Shown here piece by piece: positions 20,233 to 30,535 of a stretch of 64,000 nucleotides of DNA. The position numbers were made by a program, and so were the translations under genes. The stretch is from contig CALSNA010000002.1 in NCBI GenBank assembly GCA_943787595.1, positions 246,467-310,466 on the forward strand. The letters are read 5' to 3'. Numbering within the stretch: the stretch's first letter is position 1; every line of letters starts with the position of its first letter. The notes below the pieces were generated by a model. That model ran no database searches. It was given only the letters and a program-made list of their open reading frames with translations, and had not been told where the DNA came from. The DNA is from an uncultured Pseudomonadales bacterium (lineage in GTDB: Bacteria > Pseudomonadota > Gammaproteobacteria > Pseudomonadales > Balneatricaceae).

Positions 20233-21435
20233 TCACGGCATCTCCAGACTTGATTGCGCTTGCAGTAGCGGTTCATATCGCTGATCAGTCAGGGTTTCCA
20301 TAAAAGCTACCAAGGCATCAATACGTCTATCATCCAGCGCCGGACCAGTTTCCAACTGTTCCAACGATAGATTGTCTGCCATTTCAGGTATCTGCCAGCG
20401 TTGACCTGTTTCTGGATTGATCTGCCGGGCATCACTACGACTATTATACTTATTGTAAAACAGTACTACCGTGCGTAAATCCTTGAATACACCATTATGC
20501 ATATAAGGTGCAGTAACTGCAATATTGCGCAGGGTCGGCACCTTGAATTTACCAGCCTGTTGCACATCGACAATTTGCGGATTATTGAGCAAACCTAAAT
20601 CCAGATGATCTGCCGTCACACTATTGAGTGACCGCACGGTGTAGTTTACAGGCACACCAATATTGTGGTATGTGTAATTAGAAAAAACTTCATCAGATGC
20701 CCGTGAGCTATTACGTAGTTGATGGCATAAGTTGCAATTGGTGAATTGCTGGGAAAAAAACAAGGTACGACCCAGTTCTTCTTGTTCAGTAAGTTGATAC
20801 TCACCACGCAAAAAGCGATCATAGCGAGCATCAAACGGAGCAAAATTTTTGGTGTGCTCAAAGGCAGCAATGCTGTCAGCAATAGCCGCATATGCCTGTA
20901 CGACATCAGCAAAAATAGTACTGCCATACAGTTGTCTGAATGCAGTGACGTAAGCAGTATTTTCTTGAATGCGCATGACAGCCATCGCTTTGGAAGGCAA
21001 ACCCATTTCAATTGCATTAATCAGGGGTTTTGCAGCTTGGGCTGCCAAATCTAAGGCACGGCCATCATGAAACTGGCCACCACGATAAGTGCCATCAGCA
21101 GCCTGACCGAATGGTGGGCTAAACATGGCATAGGTAATGGTCGGCGCATTACGATCACCCAATGAATGACCATCATCACCCATAGATACAGCCCCCATAA
21201 CACCATTATCCCTAGCATCAGCAAACCCTGCAGTAGGCATATGACAAGTGGCACAAGACTGAGTACGATGAAGAGAAAGATTGTTATCGAAGAACAGCCT
21301 TTGTCCCAAGGATTGTTTGGTACTAGGCACATTAATATTATCGGCTTTTACTGTAATCACGCCATATTGTGTAGCCAATACAGTCAGGAGAAAGGCATAC
21401 ATAATTGCCTGGTGGTTGAATCTCATCATTTTCAT
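20233..21435 (-). CDS. Di-haem cytochrome c peroxidase / MauG family protein
   Basis: Family members reduce peroxide or oxidise protein side chains in the periplasm. The 400-residue protein has an N-terminal signal segment (about 1-32) and two haem c sites, SCATCHMP near residue 60 and NCNLCHQL near residue 230. Conserved segments include DRNAPTIT, GGQFHDGRA and KVPTLRNIAVTAPYMHNG. An AGGAG lies 8 nt before the ATG. It is convergent with thrB. Whether it is a bacterial cytochrome c peroxidase or a MauG-type enzyme cannot be settled from the sequence alone. Confidence 0.86.
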   Translation of the reverse strand: MKMMRFNHQAIMYAFLLTVLATQYGVITVKADNINVPSTKQSLGQRLFFDNNLSLHRTQSCATCHMPTAGFADARDNGVMGAVSMGDDGHSLGDRNAPTITYAMFSPPFGQAADGTYRGGQFHDGRALDLAAQAAKPLINAIEMGLPSKAMAVMRIQENTAYVTAFRQLYGSTIFADVVQAYAAIADSIAAFEHTKNFAPFDARYDRFLRGEYQLTEQEELGRTLFFSQQFTNCNLCHQLRNSSRASDEVFSNYTYHNIGVPVNYTVRSLNSVTADHLDLGLLNNPQIVDVQQAGKFKVPTLRNIAVTAPYMHNGVFKDLRTVVLFYNKYNSRSDARQINPETGQRWQIPEMADNLSLEQLETGPALDDRRIDALVAFMETLTDQRYEPLLQAQSSLEMP

Positions 21436-21498
21436 CAGCTAATCTCCTGACACTGACATGGTTAATATATGTCCATAAACAATAGTTATGGTTATGGA

Positions 21499-22479
21499 TC
21501 AAGATACCAAATGCGCAATTGCATTGCGCTCCTGTTCGAGTTCTTCACAGGTCTTATTAACATAGGCACGGCTGGCAGCATCCAGTTGCAGTGCCTGTAC
21601 TATATGATATTTGCCATTCTTACAGGTTACTGGAAAAGAAAACATCAACCCTTCAGGAATGCCATAACTGCCATCACTAGGAACACCCATGCTTGTCCAG
21701 TCATCGCCATCGGTACCCATAACCCAGATCCGCATATGGTCAATGGCAGCGTTGGCTGCTGAGGCTGCACTGGATGCACCACGGGCATTGATAATAGTGG
21801 CGCCACGCTGGGCAATGGCGGGGATAAAATCATGATCAATCCAGTTCTGATCAACCAGTTCGGTGGCTGGAATCCCCTTTACCTTTGCATGGGTTACATC
21901 GGCATACATGGTGGCGGAATGGTTACCCCAGATACACAGATAATCTACATCTGCTACGGTTGCACTAGTTTTATTGGCCAGACGGGACAGAGCACGGTTG
22001 TGATCTAAGCGGGTCATGGCAGTAAACTGGATTGGGTTAATATCCGGAGCACTTTGCTTGGCAATATAAGCATTTGTGTTAGCAGGATTACCCACTACCA
22101 GAACTTTAACTTCTCTATTGGCATAGTCATTGATAGCCTTGCCCTGTACAGTAAAAATATTGGCATTGGCTGCCAACAGATCCTTGCGCTCCATACCTGG
22201 TCCACGGGGACGTGCACCCACCAGCAAGGCGTAATGTGCATCGGCAAAAGCCACCGCTGGATCATCCGTGGCAGTCACTGAAGCAATCAGAGGGAAGGCA
22301 CAGTCTTCTATCTCCATGACAACACCCTGCAAGGATGCCAGAGCAGGCGTGATTTCCAGTAATTTCAAGTTAATCGGTTGATCCTTACCCAGCATTTCCC
22401 CAGTAGCAATACGGAAAGCAAGCGCATAGGCGATCTGCCCGGCAGCGCCGGTAACAACAACATTAACTGGGCTTTTCAT
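21499..22479 (-). CDS. mdh: Malate dehydrogenase
   Basis: Mdh interconverts malate and oxaloacetate with NAD in the TCA cycle. The 326-residue protein has the Rossmann motif [18 protein letters not shown], the substrate arginines in [18 protein letters not shown] and [11 protein letters not shown], and the catalytic His in [10 protein letters not shown]. It belongs to the longer class found in beta- and some gammaproteobacteria, not the 312-residue E. coli type. AGGAG lies 8 nt before the start. Confidence 0.95.
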   Translation of the reverse strand: MKSPVNVVVTGAAGQIAYALAFRIATGEMLGKDQPINLKLLEITPALASLQGVVMEIEDCAFPLIASVTATDDPAVAFADAHYALLVGARPRGPGMERKDLLAANANIFTVQGKAINDYANREVKVLVVGNPANTNAYIAKQSAPDINPIQFTAMTRLDHNRALSRLANKTSATVADVDYLCIWGNHSATMYADVTHAKVKGIPATELVDQNWIDHDFIPAIAQRGATIINARGASSAASAANAAIDHMRIWVMGTDGDDWTSMGVPSDGSYGIPEGLMFSFPVTCKNGKYHIVQALQLDAASRAYVNKTCEELEQERNAIAHLVS

Positions 22480-22717
22480 GATAGTACTCCTGAAATATCA
22501 AAAAATTGTGTAATAATAACAAGAATTATTATCACCAGCCATAATAAAGCCCGTATGTTATCACTAGAAGCCCAAATCTGGACCCATCAGTTGAACCCTG
22601 ACCATGGACTGTACAAATGGGTATTTTAAGCAAAAATGAAGCAGCGTTAACACATCAATAATACCGATAACTGATATATTACTTTAATGATCACCGTTAT
22701 CTCCAAGAACACATGAT

Positions 22718-23483
22718 ATGCAATACGCCACCTTGAAAAACGGCCATTTGGCAGTCCTGATTAATGATCAGCTTGTGGACCTTGTGACAGCAGCACAAGC
22801 CATGAATAAAACCACCCCAGCCAGCACACCATGATGGCACTGATAAAAGGTGGTGACGAAACTGCAACAGCAGCCAAGATCATGGCTCTTGATGCCTGGC
22901 GCCAAGGCATAGCTACACAACCCTATTCCGATACCTTGCTCAAGGCCCCCATAACACCACTGCAACGTAATATTTTCAGCATTGGCAAAAATTATGTGGA
23001 TCATGTTGCTGAAGTTGCCACCAAAATGCAGGAACCTGTCCAGATGACAGAATACCCGGTTGTCTTCACTAAGGCGACTAGCAGCATGTGTTCGGCTACT
23101 GTTGTTTCAATGATGTATCTGCACGGGATCTGCAACAACTACATGGACAGTGGCATATTGGCAAAAGCCTGGATGGGTTTGGGCCCATGGGCCCGGTAAT
23201 AACCACGGTAGATGCCATGCCGGCAGCAGCGGATATCTGGATCACTTGCCATGTTAACGGTGTATTAAGGCAGCGGGCCAATGCAGCTCAAATGATATTC
23301 GATATCCCCACGATTATTGCTACATTATCTGCTGGCATTACCCTGCAGTCTGGAGATGTTATCGCTACTGGGACGCCTGCCGGAGTGGGTATGGGGTTTA
23401 CTCCAAACCGGTATCTACAATCTGGCGATAAAGTGGTGATAACTGTAACAAAAGCTGGACGGCTGGTAGATTATTTGCAGTAA
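22718..23483 (+). pseudogene. FAH-family hydrolase, frameshifted and internally deleted
   Basis: Fumarylacetoacetate hydrolase-type enzymes cleave or decarboxylate 2-oxo acids such as acylpyruvates. The first frame starts at 22718 (MQYATLKNGHLAVLIND) and stops near 22832. A second continues MMALIKGGDETATAAKIMALD through IGKNYVDHVAEVATKMQEP and VVFTKATSS. A third, from about 23085, gives FNDVSARDLQ, GKSLDGFGPMGPVITT and GDVIATGTPAGVGMG. About 50 residues between VVFTK and FNDVSARD, the region with the family's metal-binding acidic residues, are missing. At least two shifts plus the deletion make it non-functional. Confidence 0.83.
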
Positions 23484-23551
23484 TCACAAAAACTGCTCTG
23501 GTGTGCTACCTTTATAAAAACAATTTATTTGCATGGAACACGGACGTCATT

Positions 23552-24220
23552 ATGGCCATTAGCCACTGGCCTCGCAGCGAACGGCCAAGGGAACGCTTAC
23601 TTAAGTTAGGTGCCAAACAGTTAACGGATGCTGAACTATTGGCCATATTCTTGCGAACGGGGGTCAAGGGTTCCAGTGCAGTCGATCTAGCGCGTCAATT
23701 ATTGAATTAATTTGGTGGTTTAAACCGGCTGATACAAGCTAAAGAACAGGCATTTTGCAGCCTGCCAAGCCTGGAGGCCACCAAATACGCCCAATTACAG
23801 GCTGTACAGGAACTTAGCCTATGATTACAACAAGAGCAGCTGGAATTTGGTGAACAGCTATCTTCCAGCATGCAGGTAGGCCAATATCTCCACGACCGAA
23901 TTGGTCATTATCAGCAGGAAGTCTTTGGCGCACTACTACTGGATAACCAATATCGACTGATTGAATTTGCCGAACTGTTTTTTGGCACGATTAACAGTGC
24001 TGCTGTGCACCCCCGTGAACTAGTCAAAAAAGGGCTTGCCTGTAATGCCGCTGCTGTTATCCTAGCCCATAATCATCCCTCTGGAGCAGCTGAGCCTAGC
24101 ACTGTAGATCGAATGCTGACTAAACGTTTGGTTGAAACACTGCAACTCGTTGATATCCGCGTGATTGACCACTTGGTGATTGGGCATGGCCAATGGGTTT
24201 CATTTGCTGATCGTGGCTGA
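23552..24220 (+). pseudogene. radC: RadC/JAB-domain protein with two in-frame stop codons
   Basis: RadC proteins carry an N-terminal helix-hairpin-helix region and a C-terminal JAB metalloprotease-like domain; the function is debated. The frame starts [20 protein letters not shown] and runs unbroken in phase to 24220, except for TAA at 23708 (after ARQLLN) and TGA at 23822 (after VQELSL). The JAB motif ILAHNHPSG with its downstream Asp is intact. With no frameshift and good conservation, inactivation looks recent. Re-initiation could still give the C-terminal domain from about 23870. The following gap (24221-24623) shows no gene. Confidence 0.85.
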
Positions 24221-24623
24221 CTTTAAACCAAATATTGTGCACGGCAACACCCGTTCTTAGTTCAATGATTGATAAATCCTAAAACATTGGATATGCAGTC
24301 TCGGGAGAAACAGCACAGCAGGCTTGATGTCATATCATGCAACAGCAGTTTAAGCATAATGAACACAGCCGAGCATAGTCCTGACCACAACTAGATTTAG
24401 TAAATCAGGGCAGGTCAAGATATAGATACTTAACCACAAACTGATCACAGCTTCTTGAAAAAGAGTAGGTTACTCGTATGGATCTCTTCACATAACCATC
24501 TTAACCATGTTCGGTTGACTGTAGGTTAGTCAAGCGAGCTTGTCTGATACAGTTAAAACTTCAATGCTGTACCTGTGAACGTGTGTCAGCAGATTTGTCC
24601 TACCGATGTGAGAATTTGTTTCT

Positions 24624-25124
24624 TTAATGAGTTTGCCTAGATACCTTTTGTTGATCTAGTTCAACCTGCTGTTTCTTCTTGGCATACAAAGCATCGAAAT
24701 TAACTGGCGCCAACATCAAAGCGGGAAAACTACCTTTTTGGATCACGCTATCAATTGCTTCACGGGCATATGGAAACAGTACATTGGGGCAAAATGCTCC
24801 TAACACCTGATTTATGGAGTCTTCTTTCAGCCCTTTGATTAAAAACATACCCGCTTGCTGAATTTCAGCCAGATAGGCCGTTTCCTTATCTAGCTTGGCT
24901 GTTACAGTGACTTGTAACACCACTTCATGCAGATGGTCCGCGATTTTAAGGGCTTGAGTATTCAATTCAACTTCCAATTGCGGCAGCCACTTTTGGGCAA
25001 AAATATGGGGAGAATTAGGCGATTCGAAGGAAGTATCTTTAAGATAAATGCGTTGCAAATTAACTTGTGGTTGTTCTGCATTATTGGCAGCACCATTATT
25101 GTGTTGCGATTCTGTATTTGCCAT
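24624..25124 (-). CDS. secB: Protein-export chaperone SecB
   Basis: SecB keeps precursors unfolded and delivers them to SecA. The 166-residue product has the conserved core IYLKDTSFESPNSPHIF, LQVTVTAKL and PNVLFPYAREAIDSVIQKGSFPALMLAPVNFDALY. An N-terminal Asn/Gln-rich tail (residues 1-20) and a basic C-terminus are typical. It is followed upstream on the same strand by grxC and a rhodanese gene, matching the Pseudomonas order. Confidence 0.95.
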   Translation of the reverse strand: MANTESQHNNGAANNAEQPQVNLQRIYLKDTSFESPNSPHIFAQKWLPQLEVELNTQALKIADHLHEVVLQVTVTAKLDKETAYLAEIQQAGMFLIKGLKEDSINQVLGAFCPNVLFPYAREAIDSVIQKGSFPALMLAPVNFDALYAKKKQQVELDQQKVSRQTH

Positions 25125-25167
25125 GCTGGTTCCTAGTCAGTGGTCTGGTAAATTGCCAGTTTGATTT

Positions 25168-25431
25168 TTAGTCCAAAATGTTCAGCAACAGATCCAGTTG
25201 CTGTCTTTCCTCCAAGGCATAAAGATCATCACAACCACCAATAGCCTGCCCGTTTATAATAACCTGTGGTACTGTGTGATTGTCGGTCAACTGAACCATC
25301 TGTTGACGCAGGTCGAACCGTCCATCCACTTTGATTTCGCTAAATTCAACATGTTTGCTATTTAAGAGCGCCTTGGCTCGATAGCAGTAACCACATAAAT
25401 TAGAACTATAAACAATGACTTCACTTTGCAT
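25168..25431 (-). CDS. grxC: Glutaredoxin 3
   Basis: GrxC reduces disulfides using glutathione. The 87-residue protein has the active site CGYC in SSNLCGYCYRAKALL (variant of the usual CPYC), the cis-Pro segment HTVPQVIING and the GG motif in IGGCDDLYAL. It sits 43 bp from secB and about 140 bp from the rhodanese gene. The Pro-to-Gly change in the active site is seen in some other glutaredoxins and does not rule out activity. Confidence 0.92.
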   Translation of the reverse strand: MQSEVIVYSSNLCGYCYRAKALLNSKHVEFSEIKVDGRFDLRQQMVQLTDNHTVPQVIINGQAIGGCDDLYALEERQQLDLLLNILD

Positions 25432-25572
25432 TAAGCGGCCTTTTTGAAACTCAGTTAACTTGGTTTCACACTGAAATATGAGATAAGGTACAATGTGATT
25501 GGCATTAAATAATCTTCATTGACTGATTTGATCCGCACATTCAATGCTATATGCTATCCATTCAGCACTAAA

Positions 25573-25989
25573 TTATTTGCGCGTTATGGGTAAGTTCTGG
25601 TTTGCCCATTCTGCGATACCACCGGCCATGCGCACCACCGGATCAAAACCCGATTGCTTCAGCAAACGCCCTGCTGAACCAGTGGTCTGACCAGTTTTAC
25701 ATACCAAAATGATGGTTTTACCCTTGTGGTTTTCTAGTTCTGACAGGCGTTTATTGAGTTCAGCAAAGGGAATATTAAGGGAATTCATGATGCGAGCACT
25801 CTTAAATTCAGCAGTGGCGCGTACATCCAAGAACAATGCCTGACCCAGGTTGGCAATTAAGGTAGCCTGTTGCGGCGAGATCGTGGCACCACTTTTACGC
25901 CGTTCAGTAATTACTAATAAGACTATCATGATCGATAGGGCCACAACCATTTCCCAGTGGTTGATGGCAAATGTGATATATTGTTGCAT
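25573..25989 (-). CDS. Membrane-anchored rhodanese-like protein
   Basis: The 138-residue protein has one N-terminal transmembrane segment (about 10-30, VVALSIMIVLLVI) and a rhodanese domain with LGQALFLDVRATAEFKSARI and the active-site cysteine in IILVCKTGQTTGSAG. The catalytic domain is predicted to be cytoplasmic. It is the usual neighbour of grxC and secB and lies divergently from gpmI. The sulfur acceptor is unknown. Confidence 0.88.
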   Translation of the reverse strand: MQQYITFAINHWEMVVALSIMIVLLVITERRKSGATISPQQATLIANLGQALFLDVRATAEFKSARIMNSLNIPFAELNKRLSELENHKGKTIILVCKTGQTTGSAGRLLKQSGFDPVVRMAGGIAEWANQNLPITRK

Positions 25990-26337
25990 AGTAGGGTATA
26001 GCCCCTGTTTAGTTAAAACAAAATCTGGCGATCAGCCAATCCAACTCGTATTATACACACCTAAGCCATAACATAATATGGAGCAACCTTTCCTAGCTGA
26101 GTTGAGTTTGATCAGCAACACTAGTAAAAGGTTCCGGACCAATATCGTGTTCATGACTTGAGGTGTGAGTCAGGCAAGCACCAAACAACGTGTAAGTGCA
26201 GCGCTTCAGTTGTAGATTATAAGTGATTATTTTGAGTTCTGTTGAATACGTAATCATGTTGGAACGGTTCCTTAAATCAAAACTTAGCGCTAAAATATCA
26301 AGCTATAACTTTGACCTTAGTACACCATCGGCAGCCT
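25990..26337. other. Intergenic region between the rhodanese gene and gpmI (348 bp)
   Basis: The region separates two divergent genes and should contain both promoters. I see no open frame of interest and no confident promoter pair. It is AT-rich just before gpmI. Confidence 0.4.
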
Positions 26338-27891
26338 ATGAAAACAAAGACAAAAAATACCAAAGTACTCATTATACTAGATGGATGGGGACAACGTACA
26401 ACAGCCACTGACAATGCCATCGCCCATGCCCAGACACCTTTTTGGGATAACTTATTACAGCAGTGTCCGCATACCCTAGTGAACACATCAGGAACCCATG
26501 TGGGCTTACCCGCTGGCCAAATGGGCAACTCTGAAGTTGGTCATTTGAACATTGGGGCTGGGCGTCAGGTGTACCAAAACTATACCCGCATTAGCAAGGC
26601 CATTGCCAACGGCAAGCTATTTACTAATGTAAACCTAATCAAAGCTATGGACGATTGTCAGTCTGGTGGCGGTAGCCTACACATTTGCGGCTTGTTATCT
26701 CCAGGTGGAGTACACAGCCATCAGGATCATGTGATGGCCCTGTGCCGCATGGCCCATCAACGCGGGGTGGCAAAACTGTGTCTGCATATCTGGCTGGATG
26801 GCCGCGATACACCACCCCGCTCAGCTCAGGGGGCAATCTCTGCATTGGAACAACAACTGCAAACGTTAAATCTGGGACGGATCGTCAGCATTGCAGGACG
26901 GTACTATGCCATGGACAGAGACTATCGTTGGGAGCGTACCAAAGCCGCTTATGACGCCATGCGTCATGGCAAGGCTGAATATCAACTTCCATCTGCACAA
27001 ATCGCCCTGAAACAGGCTTATACGCGCGGTGAAGATGATGAATTTATCACTCCCACCGTGATCACTGATGCCACAGGCTGCAGTCACAATATCACTACCG
27101 GAGACAGTGTCATCTGCGCTAACTTTCGCCCTGATCGTAGCCGTCAGATTACACGTGCCTTTGTTGAACCGCTATTCAAAGGTTTTGCACTAAGCGCACC
27201 CTTACGACTCGGTCACTACGTGATGATGACCGAATATGCCGCTAGTTTGAATGCTACCTGCGCCTTCCCACCGCAACCGATTATCAACGACCTAGGGGAA
27301 GTAATGGCCAAGCAGGGCAAAACCCAGCTGCGGATTGCTGAAACCGAAAAATACGCACATGTTACCTTTTTCTTTAGCGGTGGTCAGGAAGAGTGCTATT
27401 CAGGGGAAATTCGCGAATTGATCGCCTCTCCCAATGTAGCTACCTATGACCTAAAACCAGAGATGAGTGCACCCAAGGTAACTGAAAGGCTGGTGACAGC
27501 AATCCAGTCTGAAGCATACGACCTCATTGTTTGCAATTTTGCCAATCCGGATATGGTTGGCCACACTGGCAATTTTGCAGCCGCGATAAAAGCTGTTGAA
27601 GCTGTTGATCAGGCTCTGGGCCAAATCACTGTGGCGCTAGCTACTGTAGATGCTGAAGCCTTGATTACCGCCGATCATGGCAATGTAGAGTTAATGTTTG
27701 ATCCTGAAAATAACCAGCCGCATACAGCTCATACTACCTATCCGGTACCACTGGTATACTTTAGTTCACGCAGTCATCTGGCATCAATTAAGCCCGGCAT
27801 ACTGGCCGACATTGCCCCGACCCTGCTAACCTTGATGGCGCTGCCTATCCCTGAACAAATGACCGGTCAATCATTGGTTCAATTCAATTGA
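26338..27891 (+). CDS. gpmI: 2,3-bisphosphoglycerate-independent phosphoglycerate mutase
   Basis: GpmI interconverts 3- and 2-phosphoglycerate using two Mn ions. From the ATG at 26338 the protein has 517 residues. It shows the metal site VLIILDGWGQR, the nucleophilic Ser in GQMGNSEVGHLNIGAG, HIWLDGRDTPPRS, and the C-terminal metal ligands in LITADHGNVE. Nine codons upstream are also open, but the family starts near KVLIILDGWG. It overlaps the TTG start of the EnvC-like gene by 4 bp. Confidence 0.94.
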   Translation: MKTKTKNTKVLIILDGWGQRTTATDNAIAHAQTPFWDNLLQQCPHTLVNTSGTHVGLPAGQMGNSEVGHLNIGAGRQVYQNYTRISKAIANGKLFTNVNLIKAMDDCQSGGGSLHICGLLSPGGVHSHQDHVMALCRMAHQRGVAKLCLHIWLDGRDTPPRSAQGAISALEQQLQTLNLGRIVSIAGRYYAMDRDYRWERTKAAYDAMRHGKAEYQLPSAQIALKQAYTRGEDDEFITPTVITDATGCSHNITTGDSVICANFRPDRSRQITRAFVEPLFKGFALSAPLRLGHYVMMTEYAASLNATCAFPPQPIINDLGEVMAKQGKTQLRIAETEKYAHVTFFFSGGQEECYSGEIRELIASPNVATYDLKPEMSAPKVTERLVTAIQSEAYDLIVCNFANPDMVGHTGNFAAAIKAVEAVDQALGQITVALATVDAEALITADHGNVELMFDPENNQPHTAHTTYPVPLVYFSSRSHLASIKPGILADIAPTLLTLMALPIPEQMTGQSLVQFN

Positions 27892-29054
27892 ACTTTATAC
27901 CCCCCAGCCAAACTGTTAATGCAGCAATTTTGTTACTTGGCCTAGTTCTAATCAGTGGTAACTTAGCCGCAGAACAGATCACCAGTGAGTCAGAAGTCAA
28001 AGATCATCTACAGGGACTACAGACCAATATTTACCAATTGGAAGTCTGGCTTGAGGAAGCCAACGAACAGCAATCCACATTGACCAGACAACTGCGCCAG
28101 TCTGAGATGCGCGTAGACCACTTATTTAAACAAATTGCTATCCATAAAGGAAGTCTAACTGAGATTCAGATCAGACAGCAAACCCTCGCATTGCAGCATA
28201 AACAGCTGCAAAGTTCTCAGGACGAGCAGCAACACCATCTGAATATCCAGCTGCAAGCCAGCTATAAACAAGGTGCCACACCAGCAACCCAGTTACTACT
28301 GAGCCTGGATCAGACAGCCAGCATTGGGCGCACCCTGAAATACTACCAATATATAAACCACAGCAGAGTTAAACAGCTCAAGTCCTACCGCCAAACCTTG
28401 CAAGACCTGGTCGAAGTACAACAACAACAAAATAAAACCAAGATAACATTACAACAAGAGCAACAGGCATTACAGCGACAACAGCAAGAGCTAAAGCTTA
28501 CACGACAGCAACAGCAACAGGCATTACAGCAACTAAATCAAGACATATCTAGCCACAACCAGCACCTAACAATAGCGAAGCAAGATCGGCAACGCTTTCA
28601 ATCTCTATTGCAAAAACTACAAGCCAATTTAGCTAAGCATACTTTGCTTGGTAAATATAAGCCTTTTGGTCAGCAAAAGGGGAAACTGCACTGGCCCTTG
28701 AAAGGCAAAGTGTTAAATCAGTTTGGACGACAGCAAAAATCTTATCCGTTAAGTCGAGATGGCTGGCTAATCCAAACTAATAATGGCGATCAGGTTAAGA
28801 GTATTTATGCTGGACGTGTGGTATTTGCTAACTGGCTCAAGGGTTATGGGCTCATGCTGATTATCGATCACGGCAGTGAGTATTTAAGCCTTTATGGCCA
28901 CAATCAAGCCCTATACCGAATGGTAGGTGAGCAGGTCAAGCCGGGGGACTTACTCGCCAGCTCTGGTAATAGCGGTGGCAATAGCATGACCGCACTGTAT
29001 TTTTCCATCCGTCACAAAAGCCAGCCATTGTATCCTGGCAAGTGGTTACGATAA
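27888..29054 (+). CDS. envC: EnvC-like murein hydrolase activator
   Basis: EnvC-type proteins activate cell-separation amidases at the septum. The 388-residue product starts at TTG in the TTGA overlap with gpmI. It has a signal segment (about 10-28), a long Gln-rich coiled coil (about 35-250) and a C-terminal LytM/M23 domain (about 270-388). The LytM domain has LSRDGWLIQT, LMLIIDHG and LYFSIRHKSQ. The zinc ligands of active M23 peptidases are incomplete, as expected for a non-enzymatic activator. The gpmI-envC-ctpA order is conserved in Pseudomonas-type genomes. Confidence 0.87.
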   Translation: MNFIPPSQTVNAAILLLGLVLISGNLAAEQITSESEVKDHLQGLQTNIYQLEVWLEEANEQQSTLTRQLRQSEMRVDHLFKQIAIHKGSLTEIQIRQQTLALQHKQLQSSQDEQQHHLNIQLQASYKQGATPATQLLLSLDQTASIGRTLKYYQYINHSRVKQLKSYRQTLQDLVEVQQQQNKTKITLQQEQQALQRQQQELKLTRQQQQQALQQLNQDISSHNQHLTIAKQDRQRFQSLLQKLQANLAKHTLLGKYKPFGQQKGKLHWPLKGKVLNQFGRQQKSYPLSRDGWLIQTNNGDQVKSIYAGRVVFANWLKGYGLMLIIDHGSEYLSLYGHNQALYRMVGEQVKPGDLLASSGNSGGNSMTALYFSIRHKSQPLYPGKWLR

Positions 29055-29371
29055 TGCCACAAACAACAAATACGAACATACTGTATCAAGCAATTATATT
29101 AAGCCATAGGGTATCCATAGCTACATTACAAATTAGATGAGTATTTAGCGATACTATGCAGGTTAACTCAGAACGCATGTGCAGAGCCTCTGAAATAAAT
29201 TGTAAAAGCCATGAATATGGACACCCCTCCCCTACAATTTCGCAACATTGGAGAAATAGGTTTAAACGAAGAGTATGGATGAATCATGCAAATTTTTAAT
29301 CCGTGCCTAATGTGGTATCAATGTGTATCATCACTTTATCAAAGTCAATTGTGTTTCACAGGCATGGCAAT
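29055..29371. other. Gap of 317 bp between the EnvC-like gene and ctpA
   Basis: No gene is visible. A frame for ctpA is open from about 29303, but the signal peptide starts at 29372. The gap may contain a ctpA promoter; I found no convincing box pair. Confidence 0.35.
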
Positions 29372-30535
29372 ATGAAATTAATAAAGTTCACTCTAACTGC
29401 TCACTTGATATGCCTAAGCCTGTGGTTCAGTGTCAATACAACTGGCTGGGCAAGACAAAATCCAGATGCGACACTACCCACTGCTGCATTACAAGATTTT
29501 GTTGAAGTATTTGAGCGGATTCGACAAGAGCATGTGGAAACAGTATCGGATGATCGCTTACTGGAACTGGCCATGCGCGGCATGTTGAGTGGTCTGGATG
29601 CCTACTCAGCTTACCTGAGTCAAGTGGATATGATCAGCTTGGAAGATAATACCCAAGGACAGTTTAGCGGCATTGGGATTGATATTAGCCTAGTTAATGA
29701 CCGAGTCAAAATTATTGCACCAATTGACGACACCCCGGCCCAGCGAGCTGGCATTCAGAGCGGGGACTGGATTTTAAAAATCAATGGCCAAATTACCAAG
29801 GGATTGGACATCTACGGCATTGTTAAATTAATGCGTGGAAAACCCGGGACATGGGTCACCCTCAGTATCATGCGCGATGGCCTTAACGAACCGATCAATA
29901 TGACTATCGAGCGAGCCATCATCCAGCAAAATAGTGTACGGAGCACGCTATTGCAAGGGCAGTTCGGCTACTTGCGCATCGCCCAGTTTCAAGATCAGAC
30001 GGGCATGGAATTACGCAAACATATGCAAAAGCTGCAAGATAGCAGTGATGTGGAGGGCTGGATTATTGATCTACGCAATAATCCCGGCGGCATCCTGCAG
30101 GCTGCCGTTGCTGTAGCCGATGCTTTCCTGACCAGAGGCACTATTGTAACCACTCGTGGACGCTACCCTGACAATCAGTTGGTTTACCAGGCTACAACAC
30201 AAAATCCCAGTGGCAAACTGCCAGTAATCGCATTGATTAATGGTGGGTCTGCTTCAGCAGCAGAAATTGTGGCCAGCGCTATTAGAGATCAGGGCCGTGG
30301 CCAATTAGTAGGACAAACCAGTTTTGGCAAAGGCTCAGTACAATCCATCATACCACTGAGCCAGGGTCGCGGGATTAAACTAACCACAGCTTACTATATC
30401 ACGCCCGGGGGGCATAATATTCACGAGCGAGGCATCACGCCTCAACATCTGGTTACTCCAAGTAGAGACACTAGCGACCCCATTCTGGATCGGGCCTTGG
30501 CAATACTGGATGGCATCCAAGCCAACGCTCAGTGA
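29372..30535 (+). CDS. ctpA: S41-family C-terminal processing peptidase
   Basis: CtpA proteases act in the periplasm on cell-wall hydrolases or tagged proteins. The 387-residue product from 29372 (MKLIKFTLTAHLICLSLW) has a signal peptide, a PDZ domain (about 80-165, GQFSGIGIDI to GKPGTWVTL) and an S41 domain. The catalytic Ser is in NGGSASAAEIVASA and the Lys in TSFGKGSVQ. Its stop shares a base with the start of the deacetylase gene (TGATG). Confidence 0.92.
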   Translation: MKLIKFTLTAHLICLSLWFSVNTTGWARQNPDATLPTAALQDFVEVFERIRQEHVETVSDDRLLELAMRGMLSGLDAYSAYLSQVDMISLEDNTQGQFSGIGIDISLVNDRVKIIAPIDDTPAQRAGIQSGDWILKINGQITKGLDIYGIVKLMRGKPGTWVTLSIMRDGLNEPINMTIERAIIQQNSVRSTLLQGQFGYLRIAQFQDQTGMELRKHMQKLQDSSDVEGWIIDLRNNPGGILQAAVAVADAFLTRGTIVTTRGRYPDNQLVYQATTQNPSGKLPVIALINGGSASAAEIVASAIRDQGRGQLVGQTSFGKGSVQSIIPLSQGRGIKLTTAYYITPGGHNIHERGITPQHLVTPSRDTSDPILDRALAILDGIQANAQ

